This document shows positions 41,397 through 41,513 of a stretch of 41,513 bases of DNA, in pieces (the first letter of the stretch is position 1; the number at the start of each line of letters is the position of its first letter). The position numbers and the translations under genes were made by a program. The notes under the pieces were generated by a model. That model searched no databases. It was not told the origin of the DNA and saw only the letters and a list, made by a program, of their open reading frames with translations. Source of the stretch: Heyndrickxia sporothermodurans (GTDB taxonomy: Bacteria; Bacillota; Bacilli; Bacillales; Bacillaceae_C). Location of the stretch: the NCBI RefSeq assembly GCF_016785185.1, contig NZ_JAEKDY010000018.1; one strand, 5' to 3'.

Positions 41397-41513
41397 TTAC
41401 CTTAGTTGTTGGGCAGTGTATTTTCTTAAATTCACTGCCATTAATGCAAAGCCCATTTCATTTTCTACCTTCGATTTTCCTCGTACGGAAAATCGTGTGA
41501 AACGCAAATTAGC
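41397..41513 (-). CDS. IS1182-family transposase, C-terminal end (partial)
   Basis: The last 38 residues of a transposase on the minus strand, cut by the window edge. It includes RFSVRGKSKVENEMGFALMA, then VNLRKYTAQQLR and a TAA stop. The RGKxKVxNExGFxLMAxNLRK pattern is typical of the DDE-transposase end of IS1182 elements. The frame is open to the edge; whether the whole gene is intact cannot be judged. Confidence 0.85.
   Translation of the reverse strand, partial: ANLRFTRFSVRGKSKVENEMGFALMAVNLRKYTAQQLR

Larger units (their letters stand above)
41303..41513. mobile_element. IS1182-family insertion sequence, one end (partial)
   Basis: The segment beginning GAGGCTGGGACATAACTA at about 41303 resembles the terminal inverted repeat of IS1182-family elements. 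It holds a perfect 15-bp hairpin (41336-41350 with 41355-41369) serving as transposase terminator on the minus strand, and the C-terminal end of the transposase. The rest lies beyond the window, so the exact boundary and target duplication cannot be seen. Confidence 0.75.

Noticed and set aside
1..41513. CRISPR array, tRNA/rRNA genes, phage genes, defence systems
   Set aside because: I found no spaced repeat series, no tRNA-like cloverleaf and no proteins of these types; the window is mainly core metabolism, regulation and transport.

Overview
The window is a stretch of chromosome from a low-GC Gram-positive of the Bacillaceae. Many proteins match Bacillus subtilis gene products I recognise by sequence (YkvS, HPr/EI, PatA, CheV, YkyB, FadH, YkuJ, DarB/YkuL, CcpC, DapH, DapL, YkuT, KtrC, RNase J1, RpoY, YkrA, YkyA, PdhABCD, SR1P), in roughly the order of the ykv-yku-ykq-pdh segment of that genome. 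The protein sequences are not those of B. subtilis itself, and several loci (the MarR/MMPL pair, a PAS-GGDEF-EAL protein, FrnE plus acetamidase, an ABC heterodimer, the lia-type operon) interrupt that order. Nearly every transcription unit ends in a recognisable intrinsic terminator. Identifications rest on recalled family knowledge, not on a database search.

Layout. 1-5.3 kb: the tail of an unknown gene, ykvS, a small conserved-looking ORF, ptsHI (sugar phosphotransferase), an SDR-like protein lacking the usual catalytic residues, a 3-hydroxyisobutyrate-dehydrogenase-like protein and a small Lys-rich protein. 5.3-8.2 kb: patA, cheV, ykyB. 8.3-14.6 kb: MarR repressor with a large MMPL exporter, then a c-di-GMP turnover protein. 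14.7-18.1 kb: fadH with a FadR-type operator, a DsbA/FrnE oxidoreductase, an acetamidase/formamidase and a secreted protein. 18.3-23.3 kb: ykuJ, a 38-residue membrane miniprotein, darB (c-di-AMP receptor), a structured repeat element, ccpC with its own operator, dapH-dapL (diaminopimelate/lysine synthesis) and a MscS channel. 23.6-30.5 kb: a heterodimeric ABC exporter and a cell-envelope stress operon (PspA/LiaH-like, LiaF, LiaS, LiaR). 30.6-35.2 kb: ktrC (K+ uptake gating), rpoY-rnjA (RNA polymerase epsilon and RNase J1), a HAD phosphatase and the YkyA lipoprotein. 35.2-41.5 kb: a 488-base leader region with two related inverted repeats, pdhABCD, a small membrane protein, the SR1/SR1P locus and the end of an IS1182-type insertion sequence.

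Working together. Much of the window concerns carbon flow: PTS uptake and HPr signalling, CcpC control of the TCA cycle, pyruvate dehydrogenase, and SR1P, a peptide expected to bind glyceraldehyde-3-phosphate dehydrogenase. DarB and KtrC link the region to c-di-AMP and potassium homeostasis. LiaFSR, YkuT and the ABC and MMPL exporters form an envelope-stress layer.

Most interesting points. An IS1182-like element starts about a dozen bases after the SR1P stop codon, so the normal 3' half and terminator of the SR1 RNA appear to be cut off or replaced. Upstream of SR1P I see two CcpN-type boxes 31 bases apart and a near-consensus cre site. A repeat with nested pairing arms abuts the ccpC promoter, and a shortened relative lies beside rnjA. 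The pdhA leader carries two inverted repeats with the same half-site. I found no CRISPR array, tRNA, rRNA, prophage or obvious defence system.
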